From the NCBI RefSeq assembly GCF_002897295.1, contig NZ_BEXF01000018.1:62001-126000 (forward strand): a stretch of 64,000 bases of DNA, in the 5' to 3' direction. A model generated the notes under the pieces. That model was not told where the DNA came from and searched no databases. It was given only the letters and a program-made list of their open reading frames with translations. A program made the position numbers and the translations under genes. Positions 26,421-35,264 of this stretch are shown here, one piece after another. Origin of the DNA: Brevibacillus reuszeri (GTDB lineage Bacteria > Bacillota > Bacilli > Brevibacillales > Brevibacillaceae). Positions within the stretch are counted from its first letter, which is position 1; every line of letters begins with the position of its first letter.

Positions 26421-27527
26421 ATGAATAGAGAAAAGAACACATATGGAACAGGATATCTTACGCTGGAATCCGGCGAGGTTTTTACAGGAACGCTGTACGG
26501 AGCTCCGGTGAATGGATTTGGAGAAGTCGTATTTACTACAGGAATGACTGGCTATCAGGAAGTCATGTCCGACCCATCCTTTGCAGGTCAAATCGTTACC
26601 TTCACATATCCCTTGATTGGGAACTACGGAATCAACCCAAAAGATTATGAGGCACAAAAGCCAGCTCTTACCGGAATGATCGTCAGCGAGCTGTGCATGG
26701 AACCGAGCCACTATGAATCCACGAAAACCTTGGCAGAGGCAGCCGAGGAATTTGGTTTTCCTATCTTGGCTGGCATCGATACACGAACAATAACAAAGCG
26801 TGTTCGTCAAAATGGACCGTTGTTTGGCGTTATTTCCGATCAGCCTATGCAAGCCGAGGAAGTTGTGTCACTGCGTAACAAGCATGCGAAAAAATCGCTG
26901 GTCGCGGAGGTATCGAGTCAGAGAATCGAGCGTCATCCGGGAACAGGTGAACACGTTGTCCTGGTCGATCTGGGAATGAAGCATTCCATCGTGGATGCAC
27001 TGCTGGCATTGGGATGCCGTGTCACAGTGGTTCCTTTCGATACGACGATCGAACAAATTAAGTCACTTTCACCAGACGGGCTGATGTTCTCCAACGGCCC
27101 TGGTGATCCGGAGCATTTGCTTGCTTATTGCAGTGAGTGGCGCAAAGCGGTTGAACAATATCCGACACTGGGAATTTGCTTGGGACATCAAGTGCTTGCT
27201 CTGATGTACGGAGGAAAAACGGAAAAACTGGCTTATGGTCACCGCGGTGGAAATCATCCTGTCAAAGATCTGGAGACAGGTAAAGTATATATGACCTCAC
27301 AAAATCACGGATATGTAGTGAAAGAGGAGTCGCTGGAACAATCTGAGCTGACGGTGTCCTACAGAAATGTTAACGATAGCTCGGTCGAAGGGCTTACCCA
27401 CAAGAGCTTGCCTGTTTTCAGTGTGCAGTACCATCCGGAAGCACATCCTGGACCTAGCGACACTTCCCACATTTTTCACCAATTTATCCAGTCTATGCGT
27501 GAAGTAGGAGCGAAAACATATGCCTAA
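26421..27527 (+). CDS. carA: Carbamoyl-phosphate synthase small subunit, arginine-linked
   Basis: 368 aa; glutamine amidotransferase subunit that releases ammonia for carbamoyl phosphate. The N-terminal CPSase domain (GYLTLESGEVFTGTLYG) is followed by a class I amidotransferase domain with the nucleophile Cys in LGICLGHQ and the catalytic His/Glu in VQYHPEAHPGP. Arginine-specific, judging by ARG boxes and linkage to argF. Its stop overlaps carB by 8 nt. Confidence 0.95.
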   Translation: MNREKNTYGTGYLTLESGEVFTGTLYGAPVNGFGEVVFTTGMTGYQEVMSDPSFAGQIVTFTYPLIGNYGINPKDYEAQKPALTGMIVSELCMEPSHYESTKTLAEAAEEFGFPILAGIDTRTITKRVRQNGPLFGVISDQPMQAEEVVSLRNKHAKKSLVAEVSSQRIERHPGTGEHVVLVDLGMKHSIVDALLALGCRVTVVPFDTTIEQIKSLSPDGLMFSNGPGDPEHLLAYCSEWRKAVEQYPTLGICLGHQVLALMYGGKTEKLAYGHRGGNHPVKDLETGKVYMTSQNHGYVVKEESLEQSELTVSYRNVNDSSVEGLTHKSLPVFSVQYHPEAHPGPSDTSHIFHQFIQSMREVGAKTYA

Positions 27528-30500
27528 ATTGCCACACATCCATAAAGTATTGGTTATCGGTTCGGGGCCGATCGTCATTGGCCAGGCTGCAGAATTTGAC
27601 TACGCAGGTGCTCAGGCATGCCTTTCTTTGAAGGAAGCGGGTGTCCAGGTGGTACTGGTGAACAACAACCCGGCTACGATCATGACAGATGAGCAGGTAG
27701 CGGACAAAGTTTACTTGGAGCCCCTCACAGTGGAATCCGTGACAGCGATAATTGCAAATGAGCGCCCAGATGGTCTCCTGCCGACACTGGGCGGTCAAAC
27801 AGGACTGAATCTTGCTGTTTCCTTGGCTGAAGCAGGTGTATTGGAAAAATATAGTGTTCAGCTGCTGGGAACACCGCTCGATGCGATTCAAAACGGGGAA
27901 GACCGTGAGCTGTTCAAGCAATTGATGCAACAAATCGGAGAGCCAGTACCTGAGAGTGACACAGTTGAATCCGTTGAAGCTGCGATTGCATTTGCCAATT
28001 CGATTGGTTATCCGGTTATCGTGCGTCCGGCGTATACGCTCGGTGGTGCCGGAGGCGGGATTGCTGGGGATGAAGTAACTCTGCGAAAAGTCGCGGCTGG
28101 TGGTATCGCAGCAAGCCCGATCGGCCAAGTATTGATCGAACGCAGCGTAAAAGGCTGGAAGGAAATCGAATACGAGGTCATGCGTGACGCCAATGATACA
28201 TGCATCATCGTGTGTAACATGGAAAATCTCGATCCGGTAGGCATTCATACCGGAGACAGTATCGTCGTCGCACCATCCCAAACGCTAACAGACCGTCAAT
28301 ATCAAATGCTGCGCAGCGTATCGACAAAGGTTATTCGTTCTCTGGGAGTAGTGGGCGGCTGCAATATTCAATTTGCTCTCGATCCATTGTCCGATCGCTA
28401 CGTTTTGATCGAGGTAAACCCGCGGGTAAGCCGTTCCAGTGCCCTGGCTTCCAAGGCTACCGGATATCCGATTGCCCGTATCGCTGCAAAGCTGGCTCTG
28501 GGCTATGGATTAGATGAAGTACTAAACCCGATTACAGGTTATACGTATGCAAGCTTTGAGCCTGCACTTGATTATATCGTAGTAAAAATTCCTCGCTTCC
28601 CATTCGATAAGTTCCCACTCGCAGATCGCAAGCTAGGCACGCAAATGAAAGCAACCGGCGAGGTTATGTCTATTGCACGCAATCTGGAAGCGGGACTTCT
28701 GAAAGCTGTCCGCTCCCTGGAGCAAGGCTGCACGCATTTATCTCGTCCAGAGCTTGCGGATTGGACGCGCGATGAGCTTGCACATGCTTTGCAAGAAGCG
28801 ACAGATATTCGCTTGTTTGTGTTCGCGGAAGCAATCCGCAGAGGCTTCACGGAACAGGAACTGCACGGTCTGACTGGCGTCGATCCGTTTTTCCTGCGCA
28901 GCTTGCGTAAAATCGTTGATCTGGAAGTCGAGCTTGCCCAAAAAACAGCGGAGGGGCTATCACCTGAACTGTTGCTGGAAGCGAAAAAACGTGGCTTCGC
29001 CGATGAAACGATTGCTTCCTTAATCGGCAGCACTCCAGCCAAAGTGAAGGAATTGCGTCAGCAGTCAGGAGTTACACCTACTTATAAAATCGTAGATACA
29101 TGCGCGGCTGAATTCGATGCGCAAACGCCTTATTACTACTCGGATTGGCAGGGCGTAGATGAAGTCGAGTCATTAGAGGGACGCAAGGTGCTCGTGCTTG
29201 GCTCCGGTCCTATCCGCATCGGACAAGGGATCGAGTTCGACTACTGCTCCGTGCATGCGGCGAAATCCTTGCAAGCGAGTGGAATTGCCGCAGTCGTGGT
29301 GAATAACAACCCGGAAACAGTCAGTACCGACTATGAAACAGCCGACCACTTGTATTTTGAGCCACTTCACGTGGAAGATGTGCTGCATATCGCCGAGCGT
29401 GAGCAGGTAGAGGGAGTCATGGTGCAGTTCGGTGGTCAAACCGCGATCAACCTCGCTGCGAAGCTGGAGAGTGCAGGACTAAAAGTAATGGGTACTTCAC
29501 TTTCCGCGATTGAACGGGCTGAGGATCGTGAGTTGTTCTATGATATGCTGCGCAAGCTCGACATCCCGCACATTCCTGGTAAAGGGGTCTCTTCACTGGA
29601 GGATGCTACTTCGATTGCAGAGGAGATTGGCTTTCCTGTACTGATGCGCCCATCCTACGTAATCGGCGGTCAAGGCATGGTGGTCGTTCACAATATGGAG
29701 GAGCTTACTGCAACGATCAACGATTGGCTGAATCATCCGGAAAGCAGCGCATTTTTCCCACTCCTGGTCGACAAATATGTACCAGGCGGAGAAGCGGAAG
29801 TCGATGCGGTCTGCGATGGAGAGTCGGTCATTATCCCAGGTATTTTCCAGCATGTAGAGAAAGCGGGAATTCACTCTGGTGATAGCGTGGCGTTGTTCCC
29901 GGCACCAAAATTAACCGAAGAAATCAAGCAAAAGATCGCCAGCTACACAGAAGCGATTGCTCATGAAATGGGAGCTGTCGGTCTTATCAATATCCAGTTT
30001 GTCATTAGTGGCAATACCGTTTACGTATTGGAAGTAAATCCACGTGCTTCGCGTACTGTGCCAATCACAAGCAAAGTAACAGGGATTCCAATGGTTCAGC
30101 TGGCAGTACGGGCCCAATTGGGAGAAAAGCTGTCCACTATGGGCTACGGAACAGGACTTTTGCCTGACATTCCATTCTCTGTAGTAAAAGCACCGGTATT
30201 TTCGACGGTGAAGCTGAATGGTGTCGATCCTGTACTCGGACCTGAGATGAAATCAACGGGTGAAGTACTTGGCTTGGGTAGATCGTTTGAAGAGGCTGCA
30301 GGCAAGGCATTCGCCTTCAAGGATAACCTCTACGGGGATTGGCAAAAGGGTGATCTGGTCATTGTGTCTCTCGCAGATGGCGACAAGCAGGATGAGCTGG
30401 CCCAAACCATCGCACAGCTGCAAAACGACGGAGCCGCTCTGGCAGCAACCCAAGGCACAGCTGACTGGCTAAAAAACAACGGAGTAGCAGTGAACCACGT

Positions 30501-30762
30501 GATTACGGAGGAGCAGGCATTTATTGAGCTTTTGCAAAAGGAAAAAGCTGCATTTGCTCTCGTCACCGCAACAAAAGGAAATCGCCCGGGACGTACCGGC
30601 TTTGCCTTGCGCAGTCGGATGGTCCAGCAGGGAGTTCAGCAATTTTTTGCCGTCGATACATTCGATTTGTACGTGAAGTCCATTATGAAGAAAAGAGGTG
30701 GCTCGCATGCAGCCTGTGAAGATATTGGAACACTTTCAAAACTTACCGCTCAGCAAGCATAA
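27520..30762 (+). CDS. carB: Carbamoyl-phosphate synthase large subunit
   Basis: 1080 aa, two homologous ATP-grasp halves (about 1-550 and 551-930) for bicarbonate and carbamate phosphorylation, then an MGS-like C-terminal domain. Motifs include VIGSGPIVIGQAAEFDY and, in the second half, VLGSGPIRIGQGIEFDY, plus EVNPRVSRSSALASKATGYP and EVNPRASRTVPITSKVTG. It overlaps carA (8 nt) and argF (56 nt), so all three are co-translated. Confidence 0.97.
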   Translation: MPKLPHIHKVLVIGSGPIVIGQAAEFDYAGAQACLSLKEAGVQVVLVNNNPATIMTDEQVADKVYLEPLTVESVTAIIANERPDGLLPTLGGQTGLNLAVSLAEAGVLEKYSVQLLGTPLDAIQNGEDRELFKQLMQQIGEPVPESDTVESVEAAIAFANSIGYPVIVRPAYTLGGAGGGIAGDEVTLRKVAAGGIAASPIGQVLIERSVKGWKEIEYEVMRDANDTCIIVCNMENLDPVGIHTGDSIVVAPSQTLTDRQYQMLRSVSTKVIRSLGVVGGCNIQFALDPLSDRYVLIEVNPRVSRSSALASKATGYPIARIAAKLALGYGLDEVLNPITGYTYASFEPALDYIVVKIPRFPFDKFPLADRKLGTQMKATGEVMSIARNLEAGLLKAVRSLEQGCTHLSRPELADWTRDELAHALQEATDIRLFVFAEAIRRGFTEQELHGLTGVDPFFLRSLRKIVDLEVELAQKTAEGLSPELLLEAKKRGFADETIASLIGSTPAKVKELRQQSGVTPTYKIVDTCAAEFDAQTPYYYSDWQGVDEVESLEGRKVLVLGSGPIRIGQGIEFDYCSVHAAKSLQASGIAAVVVNNNPETVSTDYETADHLYFEPLHVEDVLHIAEREQVEGVMVQFGGQTAINLAAKLESAGLKVMGTSLSAIERAEDRELFYDMLRKLDIPHIPGKGVSSLEDATSIAEEIGFPVLMRPSYVIGGQGMVVVHNMEELTATINDWLNHPESSAFFPLLVDKYVPGGEAEVDAVCDGESVIIPGIFQHVEKAGIHSGDSVALFPAPKLTEEIKQKIASYTEAIAHEMGAVGLINIQFVISGNTVYVLEVNPRASRTVPITSKVTGIPMVQLAVRAQLGEKLSTMGYGTGLLPDIPFSVVKAPVFSTVKLNGVDPVLGPEMKSTGEVLGLGRSFEEAAGKAFAFKDNLYGDWQKGDLVIVSLADGDKQDELAQTIAQLQNDGAALAATQGTADWLKNNGVAVNHVITEEQAFIELLQKEKAAFALVTATKGNRPGRTGFALRSRMVQQGVQQFFAVDTFDLYVKSIMKKRGGSHAACEDIGTLSKLTAQQA

Positions 30763-31678
30763 AGGAAAAGATTTTCTGCGTGTCGATGAATTCAATGGGG
30801 AAGAACTGATGGAGTTGCTTCATCTGGCAGCACATATCAAGCAATTGCAAAAGCTGGGTCAGCCGTTCCAGCCTTTGCTGGGCAAGACGCTTGGCATGAT
30901 CTTCGACAAAGCTTCTACCCGTACTCGTGTTTCTTTCGAGGTAGGGATGCACCAGCTCGGTGGTTTAGGAATGTTTATGAGCGGAAAAGAGCTGCAGCTC
31001 GGACGCGGTGAGCCGATCAGTGACACAGCCAAGGTTCTTTCCCGTTATGTAGATGCGATCATGATTCGCACGTTCTCTCACTCGTATGTGGAGGAGCTCG
31101 CTGAGCATGCATCGATTCCGATCATTAATGGTTTGACTGATTTGTATCATCCATGCCAGGCGATGGCTGACATGCTGACGATCTGGGAGCACAAAGGCAA
31201 ACTCAAAGGCGTCAAGCTGGCGTATGTAGGCGATGGAAACAATGTGGCGAACTCCCTCGTGCTGGCAGCCGTTCTGTTGGGAATGGATGTACGTGTAGCT
31301 ACGCCAGCAGGTTATGAAATGGATGCTGCGATTTTCGCCACAGCAAGTGAGTACGCGAAAAAGAGCGGTGGAAGCATGATGGCAACAACTGATCCGATCG
31401 AAGCCGTTGCAGGTGCAGATGCCGTTTATACAGATGTTTGGACCAGCATGGGCTTTGAAGCAGAGAACGAAATTCGTTTGAAAGCTTTTGCCGAATATCA
31501 AGTAAATGAAAAGTTGGTAAGTCATGCAGATAGCGACTACCTCTTCCTGCACTGCCTGCCAGCTCATCGCGGCGAAGAAGTAACAGCAGGCGTAATCGAT
31601 GGCTCGCGCTCCGTCATTTTTGATCAAGCAGAAAACCGTCTGCACGCGCAAAAAGCAATTCTGGCCGCGTTGGTGTGA
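30707..31678 (+). CDS. argF: Ornithine carbamoyltransferase
   Basis: 323 aa; makes citrulline from ornithine and carbamoyl phosphate. The carbamoyl-phosphate loop KASTRTRVSFE, the DLYHPCQAMAD motif and the ornithine loop LHCLPAHRGEEV are present. ATG 30707 follows AAAAGAGGTGG; a GTG at 30698 lies inside that site. The start is inside carB by 56 nt, an unusually long but open overlap. Confidence 0.95.
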   Translation: MQPVKILEHFQNLPLSKHKGKDFLRVDEFNGEELMELLHLAAHIKQLQKLGQPFQPLLGKTLGMIFDKASTRTRVSFEVGMHQLGGLGMFMSGKELQLGRGEPISDTAKVLSRYVDAIMIRTFSHSYVEELAEHASIPIINGLTDLYHPCQAMADMLTIWEHKGKLKGVKLAYVGDGNNVANSLVLAAVLLGMDVRVATPAGYEMDAAIFATASEYAKKSGGSMMATTDPIEAVAGADAVYTDVWTSMGFEAENEIRLKAFAEYQVNEKLVSHADSDYLFLHCLPAHRGEEVTAGVIDGSRSVIFDQAENRLHAQKAILAALV

Positions 31679-31680
31679 AG

Positions 31681-31708
31681 ATAGTTCTAGTTATTTAGGA
31701 CTATTTTG
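31681..31708 (+). terminator. Terminator of carAB-argF
   Basis: ATAGTTCTA / TAGGACTAT stem with GTTATT loop, then TTTT. Confidence 0.7.
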
Positions 31709-31777
31709 AATTAAATCGAATAGACTATGAAACTATGATTGCCGAATTTTGTCACTTATGTGTAAAATATAGGTATG

Positions 31778-31848
31778 AAAGTGGCAAAGAAGTACGGACT
31801 CTATTTGGTCGCTTGGTCCGTATGGAGCCAGTAGCGAATCCGCCCTTT
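31778..31848 (+). ncRNA. Structured RNA element, copy 1 of a tandem pair
   Basis: P1: AAAG(T)GGC 31778-31785 with GCCCTTT 31842-31848. P2: TACGGAC 31793-31799 with GTCCGTA 31816-31822, closing a 16-nt loop ending TGGTCGCTTG. Loop TCGCT 31809-31813 can pair with AGCGA 31833-31837 to form a pseudoknot. The loop is nearly identical to copy 2 while the stems differ but stay paired. I do not recognise the class. Confidence 0.7.
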
Positions 31849-31856
31849 TTCGGAAT

Positions 31857-31936
31857 GGAGAAAGGAAATAAGGACAGAGGCTGTATCTGGTCGCTTGGCC
31901 TCTGTTTCTAGGACAATAGCGAAGCCAGCTTTCTCC
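31857..31936 (+). ncRNA. Structured RNA element, copy 2 of a tandem pair, with RBS-switch pairing
   Basis: P1: GGAGAAAG 31857-31864 with CTTTCTCC 31929-31936. P2: ACAGAGGC 31874-31881 with GCCTCTGT 31898-31905, again closing a 16-nt loop ending TGGTCGCTTG. Loop TCGCT 31891-31895 pairs with AGCGA 31918-31922. The 3' strand of P1 can instead pair with GGAGGGG (31949-31955), the ribosome-binding site of the peptide gene, so folding of P1 would free that site. This has the form of a translational riboswitch. Confidence 0.7.
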
Positions 31937-31963
31937 ACTATAATAAAGGAGGGGAAAAAAATT

Positions 31964-32041
31964 ATGAAAAAATGGGTTGCAGCAATTATGATGGTGGCAG
32001 CGATCGTAGCAGCTACTTCTGCAAACTGGACTTCTTGGTAA
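31964..32041 (+). CDS. 25-aa secreted-type small peptide
   Basis: Too short for usual gene calling. ATG 31964 follows AAAGGAGGGG at good spacing. The product is MKKWVAAIMMVAAIVAATSANWTSW: Lys-Lys start, hydrophobic core and a TSA site, so signal peptidase could release NWTSW or ANWTSW, leaving a Phr-like small peptide. It could equally stay as a single-span membrane peptide. The leader is the tandem RNA above, and a terminator follows at 32061 before the DUF5317/HD-GYP genes. No family recognised; function unknown, signalling is a guess. Confidence 0.65.
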   Translation: MKKWVAAIMMVAAIVAATSANWTSW

Positions 32042-32060
32042 AAATATAAGTGGTATTGCG

Positions 32061-32090
32061 GAAAAACACCGCTTTTTAGTGGTGTTTTTT
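32061..32090 (+). terminator. Terminator between peptide gene and DUF5317 gene
   Basis: AAAACACC / GGTGTTTT stem around GCTTTTTAGT, then TT. Only 22 nt separate it from the next start codon, leaving no room for a promoter, so it probably acts as an attenuator. Confidence 0.8.
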
Positions 32091-32112
32091 CACTATTATT
32101 GGGAGGGCTTGT

Positions 32113-32667
32113 ATGACCGACGTAGTAGTTCTGTCATTTGCCATAGCCTTAATCCGAAGAGGCAAGATTAGTAGTTTCCCAAAGTTCTATTTTATATGGG
32201 CCCTGATTGTCAGTGTCGCCTTGCAGTTCTGTTCACAGCTCATTCCAACCTGGTCAGGCATTTTTGTTTGCTTGTCCTACTTGTTTGTCCTCGTTTTTTT
32301 CATCAGCAACCGACAGCATGAGGATATGCGAATTTTTATGATTGGCTGGCTGTTAAACGCACTCGTCATTTGGGCAAATGCTGGAAAGATGCCGGTTGAC
32401 CTTGAACAGGCGAGCAAACTGTCGTATCCGATCGACGCGTTAATTAATGGTACCGATTTCAAACATATTGCCCTTACTGCAGAGACAAAACTATCTTTTC
32501 TGGCAGATATCATATACAAGCCGTTTATCATTCCTCGTGTAATTAGTATCGGTGATATATTTATTATGCTGGGAACCTTCTTATTGGTGCAGCGCCTGCT
32601 GAATAAACCTATATCTCTAATAAGGCTGAGAGAAGGAAAAAACTATGCGGTTAAACATTCAAAGTGA
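32113..32667 (+). CDS. DUF5317 family membrane protein
   Basis: 184 aa with about five membrane segments (roughly 1-15, 22-42, 50-65, 75-90, 145-165). The loop WANAGKMPVDLEQASKL is the recognisable DUF5317 signature. Such proteins are frequently encoded beside HD-GYP proteins in clostridia and Bacillales, but function is unknown. GGGAGGGC precedes ATG 32113, and the stop overlaps the HD-GYP gene by 23 nt, so the two are co-expressed. Confidence 0.8.
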   Translation: MTDVVVLSFAIALIRRGKISSFPKFYFIWALIVSVALQFCSQLIPTWSGIFVCLSYLFVLVFFISNRQHEDMRIFMIGWLLNALVIWANAGKMPVDLEQASKLSYPIDALINGTDFKHIALTAETKLSFLADIIYKPFIIPRVISIGDIFIMLGTFLLVQRLLNKPISLIRLREGKNYAVKHSK

Positions 32668-33979
32668 TCAGATATTCAAACAGTTAATTATATATCTATG
32701 TTTTCCCGCACTCGTTTTTTTCGTGGTTTTTTTAGTGCTGCCTCAGTGGGAAGTAAAAAATAACATACCTGTTTTGGTTGCTTTTACTCTCCTAACAATC
32801 GTTTGTTCGTTTACGCCGTTCAAGACACCGAATGCAACGCTGACGTTGAATAATGCAGTGATCTTGTCAGGATTAATCCTTTGGGGTAGCTGGATTGCAA
32901 TCTGGTCATGTTTGCTGGAGGCTCTGATCCTTGGCGTATTGTTTCGTTCATCGGTAACGAGGGCACTTGCAAATGCAGGTCAAATGCTTTCTACTGTATT
33001 GATCGTAGGCTGGATTCAAACAAGTCTTGGCGGTTATCTCATACCGTGGCCCATTTCGGATCTTTTTATTGTTGTTACATATTTTATAGTGAACACACTG
33101 CTTTGCGCGGTTTTGGTTTCTTATTACGGAAAAGTATCGCTGATAAATGCCATATCGAATATGCTCAAAAACGGCTCCGCTACGTATATCATGCTGCTAG
33201 TGGTTGGTGGACTTGGGGCTAGACTTGTAGATGCTTACGGGATCTTATCATTGATCCCACTGGTAGCTATCTTTCTCATCATTAGTGTTGTGTTGCGTCA
33301 ATATTATGAGAGCATGCACAAACTGGCGCAAAATATGGAAGAGGTCAAAACCTTTAATCACAAGTTCCTGACCGCGATGGCCGCATCAATCGACGCCCGA
33401 GATCGCTATACAAGCGGCCATTCTCAGCGGGTAGCTCATTGGGGTAGAGAGATAGCCAAGGAAATTAGGCTGCCAGCTGATAAAGTAGAAGAGATTTACG
33501 TTGGTGGAATCTTGCACGACATCGGTAAGATCGGTATTGAAGATGAGATTCTCAATAAAAAAGGAAAATTAACACCAGAGGAATACGACAAGATCAAGCA
33601 GCATACGGTGATTGGATACGAGATCATATTACAGGCTGGCATGTTTAATGAGTTACTTCCGGCGATTCGCTCCCATCATGAGCGAATAGATGGGCGGGGG
33701 TACCCCGATGGCCTGGTTGGCGATGAGATTCCGCAAATGGCAAAAATCCTGGCAATCTCAGATGCATTCGATGCCATGGTGGCGGATAGGCCGTATCGGA
33801 AGGGCTTGCCTGTAGAAGAAGCTTTGCAGGAAATCCGGCGAGGGTCGGGAACTCAGTTTGATCCTGTATTGGCAAGTCATTTTATCAAGCTTGTGGAGAG
33901 ACTGCCGCGAGAGGAATTAGAAAGTATTATCGGACAGGAAACGAATCCTAAAAAACAGTTGCAGGAGGCGACCCACTAA
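32645..33979 (+). CDS. Membrane-bound HD-GYP domain protein
   Basis: 444 aa. The N-terminal 215 residues hold about six to seven membrane segments, a possible sensor for a membrane or extracellular signal. A short helical linker follows, then a full HD-GYP domain (about 235-420) with ILHDIGKIGIEDEIL and HHERIDGRGYPDGLVGDEIP, predicted to hydrolyse cyclic di-GMP. The start lies inside the DUF5317 gene (23-nt overlap). Upstream peptide, RNA switch and DUF5317 suggest one regulated module. Confidence 0.9.
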   Translation: MRLNIQSDQIFKQLIIYLCFPALVFFVVFLVLPQWEVKNNIPVLVAFTLLTIVCSFTPFKTPNATLTLNNAVILSGLILWGSWIAIWSCLLEALILGVLFRSSVTRALANAGQMLSTVLIVGWIQTSLGGYLIPWPISDLFIVVTYFIVNTLLCAVLVSYYGKVSLINAISNMLKNGSATYIMLLVVGGLGARLVDAYGILSLIPLVAIFLIISVVLRQYYESMHKLAQNMEEVKTFNHKFLTAMAASIDARDRYTSGHSQRVAHWGREIAKEIRLPADKVEEIYVGGILHDIGKIGIEDEILNKKGKLTPEEYDKIKQHTVIGYEIILQAGMFNELLPAIRSHHERIDGRGYPDGLVGDEIPQMAKILAISDAFDAMVADRPYRKGLPVEEALQEIRRGSGTQFDPVLASHFIKLVERLPREELESIIGQETNPKKQLQEATH

Positions 33980-34005
33980 AGGTGCCCCTTGTAACTGTTT
34001 TTATT
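33951..34005 (+). terminator. Terminator after the HD-GYP gene
   Basis: AAACAGTTGCAGG / CCTTGTAACTGTTT stem overlapping the end of the coding region, then TTTATTT. Confidence 0.75.
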
Positions 34006-34020
34006 TGCTTATGTGGAATG

Positions 34021-34560
34021 TTAACCCCAGATTCGTTTGATATGACGCTCTGTATCGGTGCAAGTCAACAAATAGACATCGGGATTACTCATCTGCTGCC
34101 AATCAGAAAACCCAAATCGATCATCAACAGATTTCAGGAGTAGACTGAGCAAGCCCCCATGCGAAACGATGACAATATGCTGGTCCTCATTCGTAAGAAG
34201 CTCGTCTACTACTTCGCTTGCTCGCTGCATAGCAGTCAAGCTGGACTCACCACCTTCGTAGCAAAGGGAGAGATCTTGGAACGTATCTCGCAGGCGATCT
34301 AGCCAATCGTCCATATGGTGCGAGGACAATACACGTTCCTCCAGGCGTTGATCGAGTTCAATAGGGATGCTTCGTTTGCTGGCTACAGGCTGTATCGTGG
34401 CGATCGCCCGATGAAAAGGGCTGGAAACGATCCGGTCAATCGCCATATCTTCGAAGAATGAAACCAACTGCTCAGCTTGCTGGATGCCGGTTTCTGTTAG
34501 GGGAGCTGCTGCTTCCTGACCAGTAGCCTGACAATGCCGGATTAAATAAATTTGCTTCAT
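34021..34560 (-). CDS. Histidine phosphatase family protein
   Basis: 179-aa member of the phosphoglycerate-mutase-like family. The catalytic RHG-type box appears as LIRHCQATGQ (His-Cys in place of His-Gly), with a second His in VSHGGLLSLLL and Arg in VSSPFHRAIAT. The minus-strand ATG at 34560 follows AGGAGG; the frame up to 34617 lacks a site. Substrate unknown. It is convergent to the HD-GYP gene. Confidence 0.88.
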   Translation of the reverse strand: MKQIYLIRHCQATGQEAAAPLTETGIQQAEQLVSFFEDMAIDRIVSSPFHRAIATIQPVASKRSIPIELDQRLEERVLSSHHMDDWLDRLRDTFQDLSLCYEGGESSLTAMQRASEVVDELLTNEDQHIVIVSHGGLLSLLLKSVDDRFGFSDWQQMSNPDVYLLTCTDTERHIKRIWG

Positions 34561-34727
34561 GAAAGCCTCCTGCTCCTTATTTTTAGAAGACAATAATAGG
34601 AAGTCATCTGTATTCATAGTGTATCATCATTTTGCCTTGGAAAAGTCGTCTGTGTTCGCTTGTATCGGTGGGGAAAACGATCCATACTACTAGTACATTC
34701 CATTTTTTTGAAGAGGTGTAAAAAGAG

Positions 34728-35159
34728 ATGGTCCCTACCTATCAGGATGCAGAAATGATCCTAAAATTGTATGAGCAGTTTGAATCTGAGCGACTGCGTG
34801 CAGCCAAAGCATGGTTTGGCCGAGAGCTTTCATCTGAAACAATCAATCCCGAAGCGTTTTGGACGCGTTTCCCAAAAGGCAGTGAAGGCTTTACACATTT
34901 TGTAGCCCTGTATGGCTTCTTCGAGATGGTGGGTGTATTGCATAAAAACGGTCTTATACATCCAGATTTACTATTTGATATGTGGTTCATCAACGGCTTT
35001 TATCAAAAAATGTATCCGATCATTGCAGATTGGCGAGCACAGGGCGATATTCACATTGCAGAGAATTTCGAGCGCTTGGCTATAGCTGAGCTGGACTGGA
35101 TTCGCAGGCATAAAGGCGCGGAGTACGTACCGCAAGTCGCTTATGCAGGTCACCACTAA
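34728..35159 (+). CDS. DUF4760-like hypothetical protein
   Basis: 143 aa, helical and soluble, with conserved-looking FVALYGFFEMVGVLHKNGLIHPDLLFDMWF. This pattern resembles DUF4760-type proteins often found near phage or membrane functions, but the assignment is tentative. No signal peptide. Single gene with its own terminator at 35173; upstream GAAGAGGTG is a reasonable ribosome-binding site. Confidence 0.6.
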   Translation: MVPTYQDAEMILKLYEQFESERLRAAKAWFGRELSSETINPEAFWTRFPKGSEGFTHFVALYGFFEMVGVLHKNGLIHPDLLFDMWFINGFYQKMYPIIADWRAQGDIHIAENFERLAIAELDWIRRHKGAEYVPQVAYAGHH

Positions 35160-35172
35160 TAAAACGAACAGC

Positions 35173-35208
35173 AGCCGGACGAGACGAGGATCTTGTTCGG
35201 CTTTTTTC
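35173..35208 (+). terminator. Terminator
   Basis: AGCCGGAC / GTTCGGCT stem followed by TTTTTT. Confidence 0.85.
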
Positions 35209-35264
35209 TATATTTGCCTTCCTGAAATTGTCTTATAAATTAAAACAAAGATCAAAGAAAAGGG

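Noticed and set aside
31778-31936. Tandem c-di-GMP-I (GEMM) riboswitch
   Set aside because: The GEMM core (GGCAAACC, GNRA loop and receptor, GGACGCAAAGCC) is absent in both copies.
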